Shown: positions 53,315 to 61,651, counted from the first letter of the stretch. The stretch: 64,000 bases of DNA from Roseicyclus mahoneyensis (GCF_003148775.1 NZ_QGGW01000001.1:1-64000); one strand, 5' to 3'. The notes: generated from the letters alone by a model not told the origin. Numbers and translations are program-made.

Positions 53315-53713
53315 TCAGAACCACAGGTCTCGCACACGGCGGCCATCCTGCGGCAGGTCGTCGAAGGTATCGAGCCCGTCGAAATGGTCGATCAGGAGGT
53401 CCGCGACCTCCTCGGGCGAGGCAAGGCGGACATTGACCCCCATGCGCTTGCGCCCGTTCTCGTCGGGCCGCAGGGCGCGCCAGGCCACCACGCAGGCGCA
53501 GGCGGGGCAGAAGTGAAACTCGAGGAACGGGTTCGGCAGTTCCTTGCGGGTATAGACGGACGTGGTGCCGGAAAGCCTGATCCGCTCGCCCTCCCAGTCA
53601 TAGGCCCAGAGTGCCCCGTAACGACGGCAGACCGTGCAGTTGCAGGCGGTGATCGAGCCCGCATCGCCGTCGAGCTGCCACTCGACCGCGCCACAGTGAC
53701 AGGTGCCTTTCAT
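53315..53713 (-). CDS. GFA-family protein (glutathione-dependent formaldehyde-activating enzyme/CENP-V type)
   Basis: A 132-aa zinc protein starting at MKGTCHCGAVEWQ. The paired Cys motifs are present: CHCG, CNCTVCRR and FCPACACVV. Some members conjugate glutathione with formaldehyde, but most small members have unknown reactions. The ATG at 53713 places the first Cys motif at the N-terminus as usual. Confidence 0.88.
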   Translation of the reverse strand: MKGTCHCGAVEWQLDGDAGSITACNCTVCRRYGALWAYDWEGERIRLSGTTSVYTRKELPNPFLEFHFCPACACVVAWRALRPDENGRKRMGVNVRLASPEEVADLLIDHFDGLDTFDDLPQDGRRVRDLWF

Positions 53714-53741
53714 CGTGATGCTCCTTTTCCGGGGCGTGGGA

Positions 53742-54269
53742 TCAGCCACCGCCGTTGTCTTGTGCTGGATGCCCGAGGCCGCCGTCTGCCTCAGTCTCCG
53801 CCGGTCCGGCATCGGCATCAAACGCCATGATCAGCGCATCGGCAACGGGTCCTGCGCGCCGATGCCAGACTGCGGGACGCAGGTCGGTCGCCCGGAAGCC
53901 CAGCCGTTCGTAGAACCGGATCGCCTGCGCGTTGTCGGACGCGACGGTGAGCCAGAGGCCCTTGTGCAGGCACTGCGCCCGCAACTCTGACAGTGCTGCC
54001 GAAAAGAGCCGAGTGCCGATCCCTCGGCCCGGGACCTCGGCCCCGAATTCCTCGATCTTCGGGCCGCGTCCAAGCTGGCCGACGCCTGTGACCCAGAGAA
54101 ACGCTGCCGGGGTTCCCCAGCTCTCCCAGATCCAAAGGCGTTGAGTCGCATCCCCCAGTGCCGCAGCAAGTTGCGCATCCGTGTAGGCCGCCAGCTTGTC
54201 CAGATTTTCCGGCGCATCGAGGACCTTCTGCACGAAGGGGATATCGTCAGGCTTGGCGAGCCGCATCAT
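53742..54269 (-). CDS. GNAT-family N-acetyltransferase
   Basis: A 175-aa protein from the ATG at 54269. The acetyl-CoA loop is GRGIGTRLFSAALSEL, and the C-terminal strand-helix part reads LWLTVASDNAQAIRFYERLG. Substrate unknown. It overlaps the upstream aminoglycoside-acetyltransferase-like gene by four bases. The last 20 residues are a Gly/Glu-rich tail. Confidence 0.88.
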   Translation of the reverse strand: MMRLAKPDDIPFVQKVLDAPENLDKLAAYTDAQLAAALGDATQRLWIWESWGTPAAFLWVTGVGQLGRGPKIEEFGAEVPGRGIGTRLFSAALSELRAQCLHKGLWLTVASDNAQAIRFYERLGFRATDLRPAVWHRRAGPVADALIMAFDADAGPAETEADGGLGHPAQDNGGG

Positions 54270-54778
54270 GATGACGGCCCGACCCCGGTTGACGGTCTTA
54301 TCTCCATGGGCAGGATGCGCCCCCAGTCCGTCTCGCGCGCGGGACCTGCAATCCGGAACCCGCCCCGTTCGTAGGCGGCGATGGCTCTGAGGTTGTCGGG
54401 ATGTGGGTCGGTCGCGACCACGGGGACGCCTTGATCGAACATCGCCTGAACGCGTTGGCCAATGAAGGTGCGCCCATGCCCCTTGCCGATCATGTCTGGC
54501 GGTCCGATGAACTGATCGATACCCTTGGATCCCGGGGGCAGATGGTCGAAGGGATGATCGCCCCAACCGTGGACGGCGTAGTCCTGCATGTAGGCGAAGG
54601 GCCGAGTGTCGAACGAGACGATCCATCGGTTCAGGCGCGGGTCGGCGACATGCGCATCATCATACGGGTCTTCGTCATCCCACCAGGCCCGCACATGGGG
54701 CTCACTTTGCCAGCAGCGCAGCAGTTCGAGGTCCGCGAGTGTGGCCCGGCGAAAGGCAATGCGGGCTGCGACCGTCAT
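54266..54778 (-). CDS. AAC(6')-like aminoglycoside N-acetyltransferase family protein
   Basis: A 170-aa GNAT protein with the pattern of AAC(6')-Ib-type enzymes: FRRATLADLELLRCWQSEPH, VRAWWDDEDPYDD, GIDQFIGPPDMIGKGHG and TDPHPDNLRAIAAYERGGF. Enzymes of this group transfer acetyl to the 6'-amine of aminoglycosides, though many chromosomal relatives do not confer resistance. Start and stop overlap the neighbours by four bases, so it is part of a coupled operon. Confidence 0.82.
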   Translation of the reverse strand: MTVAARIAFRRATLADLELLRCWQSEPHVRAWWDDEDPYDDAHVADPRLNRWIVSFDTRPFAYMQDYAVHGWGDHPFDHLPPGSKGIDQFIGPPDMIGKGHGRTFIGQRVQAMFDQGVPVVATDPHPDNLRAIAAYERGGFRIAGPARETDWGRILPMEIRPSTGVGPSS

Positions 54779-55380
54779 TGTCCGTTGGGCTCCCTCACAT
54801 TGTAGCGGGTCAGCAGCGCGCCCGTATCCATCGGGCGGGATTCGACAAGCTCGAGCTTGCGTCGAAGTGCGTGGCCTTCGAAGAGGCGCGTCCCGTGGCC
54901 GAAAAGATCGGGGATCACGAGAAGCGACAACTCGTCGACGACGCCGGCCGCCAGCGCCGTCTGGGCAAAACGCGCGCCGGCGAAGATGACCATGTCCTTG
55001 CCGGGCTTCGCCTTCTCGCGCGCGAGGACGGTGGCGACATCGGCATCCGCGATGTCCGAGTTCGCCCATCTCTCCGCGCTTTCCAGCGTCCGGCTGAACA
55101 CGATCTTGCGCGTTCCGTTCATAAAGCGGGCGAGGTCTCGGGCGGCCGGCGGTGTTGCGGGGTCCGTCTCGGCGGCAGGCCAGTAGGCGGCGAGGCTCTC
55201 CCACGCGGCCCGACCGAACAGCATCGTGTCGAACCGCGCCGCATGGCCGGCCGTCCAGGCATCGAGATCCGCGGACCAGTCAGGCGCAATGAACTCGCCG
55301 CCCGCGCCGTTGATGAAGCCGTCGACACTGACGACCATGGAGAGGACACAGGAACGGGTCATGGCGGCCTTCTTCGTCAT
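54775..55380 (-). CDS. RibD C-terminal-like (dihydrofolate-reductase-fold) protein
   Basis: A 201-aa protein (ATG at 55380; another ATG at 55362). It has the pattern of small DHFR/RibD-like reductases: SMVVSVDGFINGAGGEF, FDTMLFGRAAWESLA, RKIVFSRTLESAERWANSDI and VDELSLLVIPDLFGHGTRLF. These probably use NADPH; natural substrates are generally unknown. It is coupled by four-base overlaps to the VOC gene before it and the acetyltransferase after it. Confidence 0.87.
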   Translation of the reverse strand: MTKKAAMTRSCVLSMVVSVDGFINGAGGEFIAPDWSADLDAWTAGHAARFDTMLFGRAAWESLAAYWPAAETDPATPPAARDLARFMNGTRKIVFSRTLESAERWANSDIADADVATVLAREKAKPGKDMVIFAGARFAQTALAAGVVDELSLLVIPDLFGHGTRLFEGHALRRKLELVESRPMDTGALLTRYNVREPNGQ

Positions 55381-55877
55381 GGCGTGTCGAATGCTGCCAC
55401 GAGGGCTGCGATGTCGATCTTGTTCATCTCCATCATGGCCGCCTGCGCACGTCCGGCCGCGGCGCGTTCCGGCGCGCCCAGCAGGCGCGGCAGCGCTTCG
55501 GGAACGATTTGCCAGGATACGCCCCAGCGGTCCGTCAGCCATCCGCAGCGGCCGGGCGCACCCCCGTCGGCCGTCAGGGCATCCCACATGCGGTCGGTCT
55601 CCGGTTGATCGCGGGTGGTCACGACGATGGAGGCGGCAGGCGTCAGACGGTGATGCGGGCCGCCGTTGAGGATCTGATAGGGCACGCCGCCCAGCGAGAA
55701 GGCGACGATGATCGGGTTTGAGCCCTCCGGCGCATCCGTTTCAAGCACGCTGTCCGGGACAAGGCCGGTGTAGAAGCGCGCGGCCGCAAGGCCGTCCTTT
55801 TCGAACCACAGACAGGTGCGGACTTTATGGGGCATATCAATCGTCCTTTTCGTTGGAGCGTTTGTGGCCTGGCTCAT
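55377..55877 (-). CDS. VOC-superfamily protein (PhnB/3-demethylubiquinone-methyltransferase-like)
   Basis: A 166-aa protein (ATG at 55877; MPHKVRTCLWFEKDG at 55835 is a second possible start). The features CLWFEKDGLAAARFYTGLVP and DRWGVSWQIVPEALPRLLG identify the PhnB-like VOC branch. It overlaps both neighbours. Function unknown. Confidence 0.87.
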   Translation of the reverse strand: MSQATNAPTKRTIDMPHKVRTCLWFEKDGLAAARFYTGLVPDSVLETDAPEGSNPIIVAFSLGGVPYQILNGGPHHRLTPAASIVVTTRDQPETDRMWDALTADGGAPGRCGWLTDRWGVSWQIVPEALPRLLGAPERAAAGRAQAAMMEMNKIDIAALVAAFDTP

Positions 55878-56179
55878 GTCCCGGCATTGGTCCGGTAAAG
55901 CTGCACCGGCTTCGACGGGGCGCGCCTAATGATGCCCTTGGCTTCGAGGTCGAGTTGTGCTGCCTTCAGCCACCAGCCGGCGGTGGCGCCCTCGGGAAAC
56001 AGCTCGTCGGGCAGCAATGGCAGCAGCGCCGCCTTGGCGTCGGGCACCTTGAGCCCCGGCGCGGTGTCCGGCAGGACCGCCAGCAGCGCGTCCCGCATCG
56101 CCTCGTACTTCGCGCGGTTCACGCGTTCGGTCCGCCCTGGCGACGTGAAGTTCTCGATCTCGATCTTTTCATCGGGCAT
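55874..56179 (-). CDS. Small conserved protein, probably DUF6958 family
   Basis: A 101-aa protein, IEIENFTSPGRTERVNRAKY, then MRDALLAVLPDTAPGLKVPD and TAGWWLKAAQLDLEAKGIIR. The pattern matches a small family I know as DUF6958, with a winged-helix-like C-terminal half. No catalytic residues are evident. It overlaps the VOC gene by four bases. Confidence 0.7.
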   Translation of the reverse strand: MPDEKIEIENFTSPGRTERVNRAKYEAMRDALLAVLPDTAPGLKVPDAKAALLPLLPDELFPEGATAGWWLKAAQLDLEAKGIIRRAPSKPVQLYRTNAGT

Positions 56180-56225
56180 TGGCTTTCCCTACTCCCCCAA
56201 TCCGGCTTCTGATCTGACTTGCCCA

Positions 56226-56915
56226 TCACGTCCCACAGCATCCCCCGTCCGCTTCGCCATAATCGTCATGAAGCCGCCACCACTCGTAGGGCGCGTCCTG
56301 AGGCGTGCCGCCGGGAGCGTCCTGCCAGGTTTCCTGCCGGCCGTAGGGGGTGAGGTCGAGGAAGCTCCAGACGCTGCCGAGCGCTTCAACGCCCCGTGCG
56401 TTGGTGAAATAGGTGCGCCAGATCGTGCCGCCCTCGCGCAGGAACACGTTGAGGCCGAAGCCGCCGGTCACACCGAAATCGGCGTTGAAGCTGTCGCGCG
56501 TCTCGACCCAGGGCATGGTCCAGCCCATGCGGGCCTTGAAGGTCTTGATCTCGGCCAGCGGCGCTTGCGAAACCATGACGAGCGAGGTGTTGCGGGCGTG
56601 AAGATGCGCGAGATGCGGCACGCTGTCGGCGAACATCGAACAGCCTGGGCAGGGATCGGGATCGGCGCGGCGCAGCATGTGGTGGTAGACGATGAGCTGG
56701 TCGCGCCCGTCGAAGAGGTCGGACAGGCAGACGGGACCGGTCCCGGTCTCGAACCTGTAGCGATCCTCGACCTCGTGACGGGGCAGGCGCCGGCGTGCCG
56801 CGGCCAGTCGGTCCTGCGCGCGCGTCAGCGCCTTCTCCTCGGCAAGCAGCGCGGCACGCGCCTCGGCCCATTCGTCCTTGGAAACGACCTTCGGTCTGAG
56901 CGTGGTGTCTGCCAT
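56226..56915 (-). CDS. DUF899 thioredoxin-like protein
   Basis: A 229-aa protein with the DUF899 plan: a helical N-terminus (LLAEEKALTRAQDRLAAARR), DLFDGRDQLIVYHHMLR, then a thioredoxin-fold part with the Cys pair in DPDPCPGCSMFADSV. The C-terminus ends in GGCCGT, with two adjacent Cys. Probably a redox protein; no characterised reaction can be assigned. Confidence 0.87.
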   Translation of the reverse strand: MADTTLRPKVVSKDEWAEARAALLAEEKALTRAQDRLAAARRRLPRHEVEDRYRFETGTGPVCLSDLFDGRDQLIVYHHMLRRADPDPCPGCSMFADSVPHLAHLHARNTSLVMVSQAPLAEIKTFKARMGWTMPWVETRDSFNADFGVTGGFGLNVFLREGGTIWRTYFTNARGVEALGSVWSFLDLTPYGRQETWQDAPGGTPQDAPYEWWRLHDDYGEADGGCCGT

Positions 56916-56933
56916 TGTCGCGCTTCCTTTCCC

Positions 56934-57590
56934 TCAAGACGCAATTGCGCGCTGCGCATCGGCGGCGGCGAAGTGAGCCAGTTGATCGGCATGCGCCTTG
57001 CGGAACGCAGGGCGCGCGGTGGCGCGCTCCACGTAGGCGCGGCAGGCCGGGAAATCTGCAAGCACGTCGGATCCGTTGAAGAGCCGCAACGCGTCCGCCA
57101 TCAGGATGTCAGCGGCGCTGAACCGGTCAGCCAGCCACTCGCGCCCGGCAAGTACGGCCTCCAACCGGGTGAGCCGCCCGTCCAGATAGGCATCCAGCCC
57201 ATCGCGACCGGGGCAGCGCGTTTCGTCTCCGGCGGAGCTCCAGATGACCCAAGGCAACGCCGCCGTCTCGATGGAGTTCTGCGCGGCGAACACCCATTGC
57301 AGCACGTTGGCCCGGCCCGCCGGATCGACTGGTATCAACACCTCGCTCCGCTCCCCGAGGTGCAGCAGGATCGCGCCGGTTTCGAACAGCGTGAGGTCGC
57401 CATCGGTCAGCCAGGGTATCTGCCCGAACGGCTGGAACGGCAGCCGCGCTTCGACATCCTCGAAGGATGTCGTGGCCACGCGGTAAGGCAGCCCTGCCTC
57501 TTCCAGCGCCCATCGGACGCGCAGGTCGCGGACGTAGCCGCGCGGCTCGTCGGGAACCCAATCCGCGGTAGTTAGAACAAGATCGGACAT
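56934..57590 (-). CDS. Glutathione S-transferase
   Basis: A 218-aa protein. The N-terminal thioredoxin-like domain ends with the glutathione-binding segment FGQIPWLTDGDLTLFETGAI (Pro and Glu-Thr/Ser motif), and the C-terminal helical domain contains LADRFSAADILMADALRLF, the usual N-capping box. It would conjugate electrophiles to glutathione and fits a detoxification operon with VOC, GFA and DUF899 proteins. Confidence 0.9.
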   Translation of the reverse strand: MSDLVLTTADWVPDEPRGYVRDLRVRWALEEAGLPYRVATTSFEDVEARLPFQPFGQIPWLTDGDLTLFETGAILLHLGERSEVLIPVDPAGRANVLQWVFAAQNSIETAALPWVIWSSAGDETRCPGRDGLDAYLDGRLTRLEAVLAGREWLADRFSAADILMADALRLFNGSDVLADFPACRAYVERATARPAFRKAHADQLAHFAAADAQRAIAS

Positions 57591-57617
57591 GGAATGACTC
57601 CGCGGCTGCTGCGATGG

Positions 57618-58052
57618 TTATGTGGTTGCATCCGGCGACCGCGACCCTGTGAAATTCAGCATCCAAGGGGTCCCGAACCTGTCGGTGAACATGGCAAAGC
57701 GCTCGGCCCAGAAGGTTTCGCCGGGAGGCATCGGCATGTCGCGCGCGCCGTCGGACAGCGCGGCGAAAACCCGGTCGAACTCGCCCGTCGATGGCGCTTC
57801 GATCTGGATGCGGAAACCCTGCGGCCGTTCATACATCTCGTCGGAATTGTCCGAGGCCATCATCAGGGTGTCGCCAAGCCGCATGGCAAGATTCATGACC
57901 ATGTCGTCACCGCCCGGCATCTGCTCTTCCGGCGAGCCCGCATCCTTGTTCAGGAAGACCCCTTCGATCGTCCCGCCAAGCGTTTCGGCATAGTGGGTCA
58001 TGGCCTCGAGGCAGTCGCCCTTGAAGAACAGGTAGAGCTGCGGTGTCATCAT
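57618..58052 (-). CDS. VOC-superfamily protein (PhnB-like)
   Basis: A 144-aa protein, first gene of the leftward cluster. Family pattern: LYLFFKGDCLEAMTHYAETL, GGDDMVMNLAMRLGDTLMMA and FAMFTDRFGTPWMLNF. PhnB-like proteins are VOC folds of unknown catalytic role. The start is the first of two adjacent ATGs at 58052. Confidence 0.88.
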   Translation of the reverse strand: MMTPQLYLFFKGDCLEAMTHYAETLGGTIEGVFLNKDAGSPEEQMPGGDDMVMNLAMRLGDTLMMASDNSDEMYERPQGFRIQIEAPSTGEFDRVFAALSDGARDMPMPPGETFWAERFAMFTDRFGTPWMLNFTGSRSPDATT

Positions 58053-58148
58053 GATTTGGTCTCCCTGTATGGCTTTCCGGCGCTGCATCCTCACCGACCT
58101 TGAACGGTCGAAGGCCCTGCGATGACGAGCCGCATTGATCATTCCAAT

Positions 58149-58168
58149 ATAAGTTGATACCAACCTAT
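58149..58168. promoter_or_regulatory. Palindromic operator between the MarR gene and the leftward cluster
   Basis: ATAAGTTG-ATAC-CAACCTAT is an 8-4-8 inverted repeat with one mismatch. It ends just before the MarR start codon at 58170 and lies about 100 bases from the divergent VOC gene. MarR proteins typically bind such dyads to repress both directions. Confidence 0.6.
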
Positions 58169-58169
58169 C

Positions 58170-58649
58170 ATGACCGAGTCCATAGCCAAGCCGCTCGACC
58201 GCGAAATCGTCGTTCATGTCGCCGAGACCTGCCTGTGCCTGCACACACAGCGCGCGGCGAGGGCGCTGGCGCGACTCTTCGACAATGCGCTCCGGCCTTA
58301 TGGCCTCAACAACGGGCAGTTCTCGCTGCTGATGGCGCTGAACCGACCCGAGCCGCCCTCGATCGGGGTGCTTGCGTCCTTCCTCGCCATGGATCGGACG
58401 TCCCTGACCGCAGCCCTCAAGCCGCTGGAACGCCGGGGGCTGGTGCAGATCAAGCCGGACAAGACGGACCGCCGCAGCCGTCTGGTCCAGATCACGGGCG
58501 AAGGCGTGGCACTTCTTGCGGCGGCGCTGCCGACCTGGCGCGAGACACATGCAACTCTCGACGCGGCCCTGCCCGAAGGCGCGCCGAACCGGCTGCGGGC
58601 CGATCTGCGGCAGGTGCCGCCACTTGCCTACTCCGTCTTCGGCCAGTAG
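58170..58649 (+). CDS. MarR-family transcriptional regulator
   Basis: A 159-aa protein with the MarR winged helix (NNGQFSLLMALNRPEPPSIG, LASFLAMDRTSLTAALKPLE, then DKTDRRSRLVQIT for the wing). An N-terminal Cys pair region (AETCLCLHTQRAARAL) could sense oxidants or electrophiles, which would suit the detoxification genes it faces. It is divergent from the ten-gene cluster, and an operator-like palindrome lies at its start. Confidence 0.9.
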   Translation: MTESIAKPLDREIVVHVAETCLCLHTQRAARALARLFDNALRPYGLNNGQFSLLMALNRPEPPSIGVLASFLAMDRTSLTAALKPLERRGLVQIKPDKTDRRSRLVQITGEGVALLAAALPTWRETHATLDAALPEGAPNRLRADLRQVPPLAYSVFGQ

Positions 58650-59035
58650 GTGCCGAAGCACCAAAGGTTACCCTCTGGATCGCGGCAGATGAACTCGCGG
58701 CTGCCGTGGTCTCGGTCGACCAGCCCTTCCTCGATCACGACGCCAGAGGCGGCAACCCGTCTGTGCAGCGCGTCCACGTCCTCGACCGCGACATAAATGG
58801 ACTTGCCACCGTCCTGCCCCGGAGCACCGACGAGCGCGCCATAGGCGTCGTCGCGGACCGCGCCGATCATGATCATCGACGACCCGTAGGCCAGCTCGGC
58901 ATGGGCGACATCGCCTTCGGCCGGATGGCGGGCATGGACGGTGAAGCCGACGGTATCACATAACCACTTCATCATGGCTGCAGCGTCACGGTAGCGGAAG
59001 GTAGGGTAAATCCTCGGGGCCTCAGTCATCTTCAA
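58628..59035 (-). CDS. VOC-superfamily glyoxalase-like protein
   Basis: A 135-aa protein, MTEAPRIYPTFRYRDAAAMM, then GKSIYVAVEDVDALHRRVAA and DHGSREFICRDPEGNLWCFG. The last segment contains the usual metal-site Glu region of VOC dioxygenase/glyoxalase-like proteins. It converges on the MarR gene with a 22-base overlap. Substrate unknown. Confidence 0.88.
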   Translation of the reverse strand: MKMTEAPRIYPTFRYRDAAAMMKWLCDTVGFTVHARHPAEGDVAHAELAYGSSMIMIGAVRDDAYGALVGAPGQDGGKSIYVAVEDVDALHRRVAASGVVIEEGLVDRDHGSREFICRDPEGNLWCFGTYWPKTE

Positions 59036-59110
59036 TCTCCATGTCTGTTGCTTCGCCGGAGCTTAGCCGCGGTCGCCCATGGATGGATTGAAGATTTGTT
59101 TCGGCGGCGC

Positions 59111-59920
59111 CTAACTCTCGCGGTTGCGCCACCGCTCCGGCGTCGCGCCTGCGAAGGTCGTGAAGTCGCGCACCAGATGTGCCTGATCGGCATAACCGCA
59201 ATCGACCGCGATGCCGGCCCAGTCCGGGCGGCCAGCGCTGTTTGCAAGGTGAATTGCATGGTGAAATCGTGCGATCCGGGCCAGCCGCTTTGGCGTCAGC
59301 CCGAACGCGTTGTGGGAATAGGTCGCCAGACGCTTGCGGCTCCAGCCTAGATCATCGGTCAACCGGTCGATCCGCAGCGCACCCCGGCTGCGCTGGATCT
59401 CTGACCAGATAAAGGCTGCCGCAGGATCGACTGGCTGGCCTAGAAGCCGCTGTTCTAGGAAAGCCACCGCGATCCCCAACCGCTCGGGCCGTGTGCCCGC
59501 CGTGCCAAGCCGCTCGCGCAAGTCGATCAGGGTCGGATCCCCGACATCCTCCAGCGGCACGAGGCGCGTTGCGAAATCGGACATCGGGCGGCGAAAGAAG
59601 AGGCCTGCGCCGAGAGGGGTGAGGTCGATCTGGACGCAGGAGATCGGCCCGCCATAGGCGATATCAACATAGCCGGGATGCAGGCCGGAGACGAAGCTGC
59701 CGATCCGTTCGTCCATAACTGGAGGCCGGTCGAAGGCGATCCAGAACGGGTCGGCGAAGCTGAAGATGATAGGTACGACAAAGGAGGCGATTTCGCGGTC
59801 TCCGGCGCTGTCCGATCCGTCAGCGTTGTAGCAGGTGATCCGATGGACCAGTCCCGCAAGTTGCGGCGGGCTTGCCGAACGCATCACGTGAACAGCGCTG
59901 CTTCCCTCCGATTGTGTCAC
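59111..59920 (-). CDS. AraC-family transcriptional regulator
   Basis: A 269-aa protein. The GTG at 59920 is preferred because AAAGGAG lies four bases upstream; the ATG at 59884 is the alternative. The N-terminal 150 residues are a sensor domain, and the C-terminal HTH pair is clear (LRIDRLTDDLGWSRKRLATY and AVDCGYADQAHLVRDFTTFA, then GATPERWR). Its target is unknown; the upstream DNA is decayed. Confidence 0.88.
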   Translation of the reverse strand: MTQSEGSSAVHVMRSASPPQLAGLVHRITCYNADGSDSAGDREIASFVVPIIFSFADPFWIAFDRPPVMDERIGSFVSGLHPGYVDIAYGGPISCVQIDLTPLGAGLFFRRPMSDFATRLVPLEDVGDPTLIDLRERLGTAGTRPERLGIAVAFLEQRLLGQPVDPAAAFIWSEIQRSRGALRIDRLTDDLGWSRKRLATYSHNAFGLTPKRLARIARFHHAIHLANSAGRPDWAGIAVDCGYADQAHLVRDFTTFAGATPERWRNRES

Positions 59921-60479
59921 GACACTCCTTTCCAGCTTTCGCAAACACCTGCGTATTCGTTCGACCAGGATAACAGGGTTTGGACGCATAGGCAGCCAGG
60001 AGCCGAGGACTCGGTGGCTGGCTCGGCTGCGAGGCCAGCTGCGCGACCCAGAACAGGCGTAAGAACCGCCAAGGCGCACGATCCGAGAGGCCGCAAGCGC
60101 GACGTTACTGTGCTTCGCTTTGGCGGCGTCCGTCAACGGCATGTGCCAGCCAGCCAGAATGTTCCGATGAAGTGGGCGGCGGGCGGCGGCGTCGAGCATA
60201 TGGCGGTTGATGGCATCACTTCTCTCACAGACATCAAGCCGCGCGCCAACCGCTTTCTCCTTCGCGGCGGAGGTTCAGAAGAAGCAGCAGAATCGCCGTG
60301 GTGGTAAGGATCACACGCAGCGCCAAGCATTGGCGGGCACTTAGCTCCAATCTAACCTAGGCTACGAGCCGAGGTATCTCGCGCACAACCAATCGCAGCA
60401 ATCGTTGCCTGCGAGTCCCCGCAACCAAATTAGCCTAACCTTTCCAGATAGTTAGAATCCGACAAAACTTTTGTATAGT
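59921..60479. other. Decayed intergenic stretch upstream of the AraC gene
   Basis: About 560 bases with no gene I can support. Open frames on both strands in 59940-60310 lack ribosome binding sites and recognisable products. From 60330 the GC content falls and several stop codons appear in every frame. It reads as a scar between two acquired segments. Confidence 0.45.
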
Positions 60480-60540
60480 CACTCGCGTTTTACCTCAACG
60501 TTTGACGAGTCCTCCTGAAAAGCGGGGGCTTTTTGCGTTG
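60453..60540 (+). ncRNA. Candidate small RNA with promoter and terminator
   Basis: A possible promoter (TTAGAA, 16 bases, TATAGT ending near 60478) is followed by a segment whose ends pair (CTCG and CGAG around 60483-60509), a CCTCC motif at about 60511, and a terminator hairpin AAAAGC-GGGG-GCTTTT (60518-60533) with trailing T. The transcript would be about 55-60 nt. This promoter-hairpin-terminator unit has no reading frame. It may be a small RNA or only the leader or terminator of lost genes. Confidence 0.35.
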
Positions 60541-60575
60541 TGAGCGTCGGAAATCCGCCGTGACAACATCCAGAC

Positions 60576-60860
60576 ATGCCAATCACCAAATCTCCGCGAA
60601 ACTTGACCCCAGCGCTCAGTCAGCGGCTGTCGCTCGACGTGCTCAAGGCCTGCTAGGACGTCACTGCTCGCCACGGTTTTGTGGTCGAGGCGCAAGACAA
60701 CACTGCCGTGGACCTGCGTTGGGGTTTTGATGCAAACTTCCGGGTGTCCATTCCTCTCCCGACCGGCACCGCTCTCGATCCGGAAAGGATGCGCTTTAAG
60801 ACGCTGGCCGAGGCGTCCAGATTAACTGGGCAGTTCGTTCCAGACATAATCTCGAACTGA
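60576..60860 (+). pseudogene. Unrecognised small protein gene interrupted by an in-frame TAG
   Basis: From the ATG at 60576 one frame stays open to TGA at 60858-60860 except for a single TAG at 60654-60656 (codon 27). The part after the stop looks like real protein sequence (ARHGFVVEAQDNTAVDLRWG, then FDANFRVSIPLPTGTALDPE and LAEASRLTGQFVPDIISN). A one-base change would restore a 94-aa protein. I do not recognise the family; the pattern reminds me of small phage or mobile-element proteins. Confidence 0.45.
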
Positions 60861-61015
60861 TCAAAGAGGCACATGAATGCCGTGGGGAAAAGCGTCTGAA
60901 GAAAATGACGCGCTGGAGCAGGTCAGGCACGCGTTTGCGGTTACGAGAACTTGGGTCTGCGCATATGTTCCTCGAACGTATAGCACGTATCTACCGCCCT
61001 CCGTTTCCAAGGTTT

Positions 61016-61651
61016 TCAATGGCTTCGTCGTGCGTTCGAGTCTGATGATCCATCCAAATCATCTGGAACAATCCTTGGCAAAAAAAGCTCAGCCAAAAAA
61101 ACCAGTCTTGCCTTTCCGGCGACCGGATCCTTTGCCGTTTGAACAACCAGGTCCATCCCCAGCGAGATCATGGCATCGGCCATCATGCCACTGTCGAAAT
61201 GTCTGAACTTGCCCTCGGCCTGCCCCTGTTCGAGGTCTGCGCGCAGATCCTCTCGAATTTGGTTTTGTTCGCCAGAGATATAGAACAGTTCTCTGAATAT
61301 TGTCTGATTGCGGGATATTATGGCTGCCGTCTCCGGCTCATTGAGCGGCAAGACGTAGCAGGCTTCAAAGGCGTTGAATAAGAATTCATACGGTGATGTC
61401 GCTTGTTGCCGTTCAGCCTTCAACAGAGGAACCAGGGGCTCGAAGATCTGTGCCAATATGGTTTCGAACAACGCACGTTTGTCGCTGAAATAGTTGTAGA
61501 ATGACCCCTGAGCCAAGCCGCTTTGTTTGACGATGTCACGTGCAGAGGCGGCGTCGTACCCGATCGTCGCAAACACATGCCGACCTGCCGCGATGAACTG
61601 ACTGAGGTTCATCTTTCGTGTTTCCGAATGGGGGATGCGTTCGCGCTGCAT
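61016..61651 (-). CDS. TetR-family transcriptional regulator
   Basis: A 211-aa protein (an internal ATG at 61612 could be the true start). The TetR HTH is in residues about 16-62 (FATIGYDAASARDIVKQSGL, AQGSFYNYFSDKRALFETIL), followed by a helical ligand domain. It is divergent from the flavin monooxygenase gene, and two identical perfect palindromes lie between them, so it very likely represses that gene and perhaps itself. Confidence 0.9.
   Translation of the reverse strand: MQRERIPHSETRKMNLSQFIAAGRHVFATIGYDAASARDIVKQSGLAQGSFYNYFSDKRALFETILAQIFEPLVPLLKAERQQATSPYEFLFNAFEACYVLPLNEPETAAIISRNQTIFRELFYISGEQNQIREDLRADLEQGQAEGKFRHFDSGMMADAMISLGMDLVVQTAKDPVAGKARLVFLAELFLPRIVPDDLDGSSDSNARRSH

Noticed and set aside
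55929-57575. Plus-strand open frame of 548 codons across the DUF899 and GST genes
   Set aside because: Antisense to two genes with recognisable domains; no ribosome binding site or domain of its own.
60877-61206. 109-codon plus-strand frame
   Set aside because: Most of it is antisense to the TetR gene, and the first 40 codons have no recognisable content.
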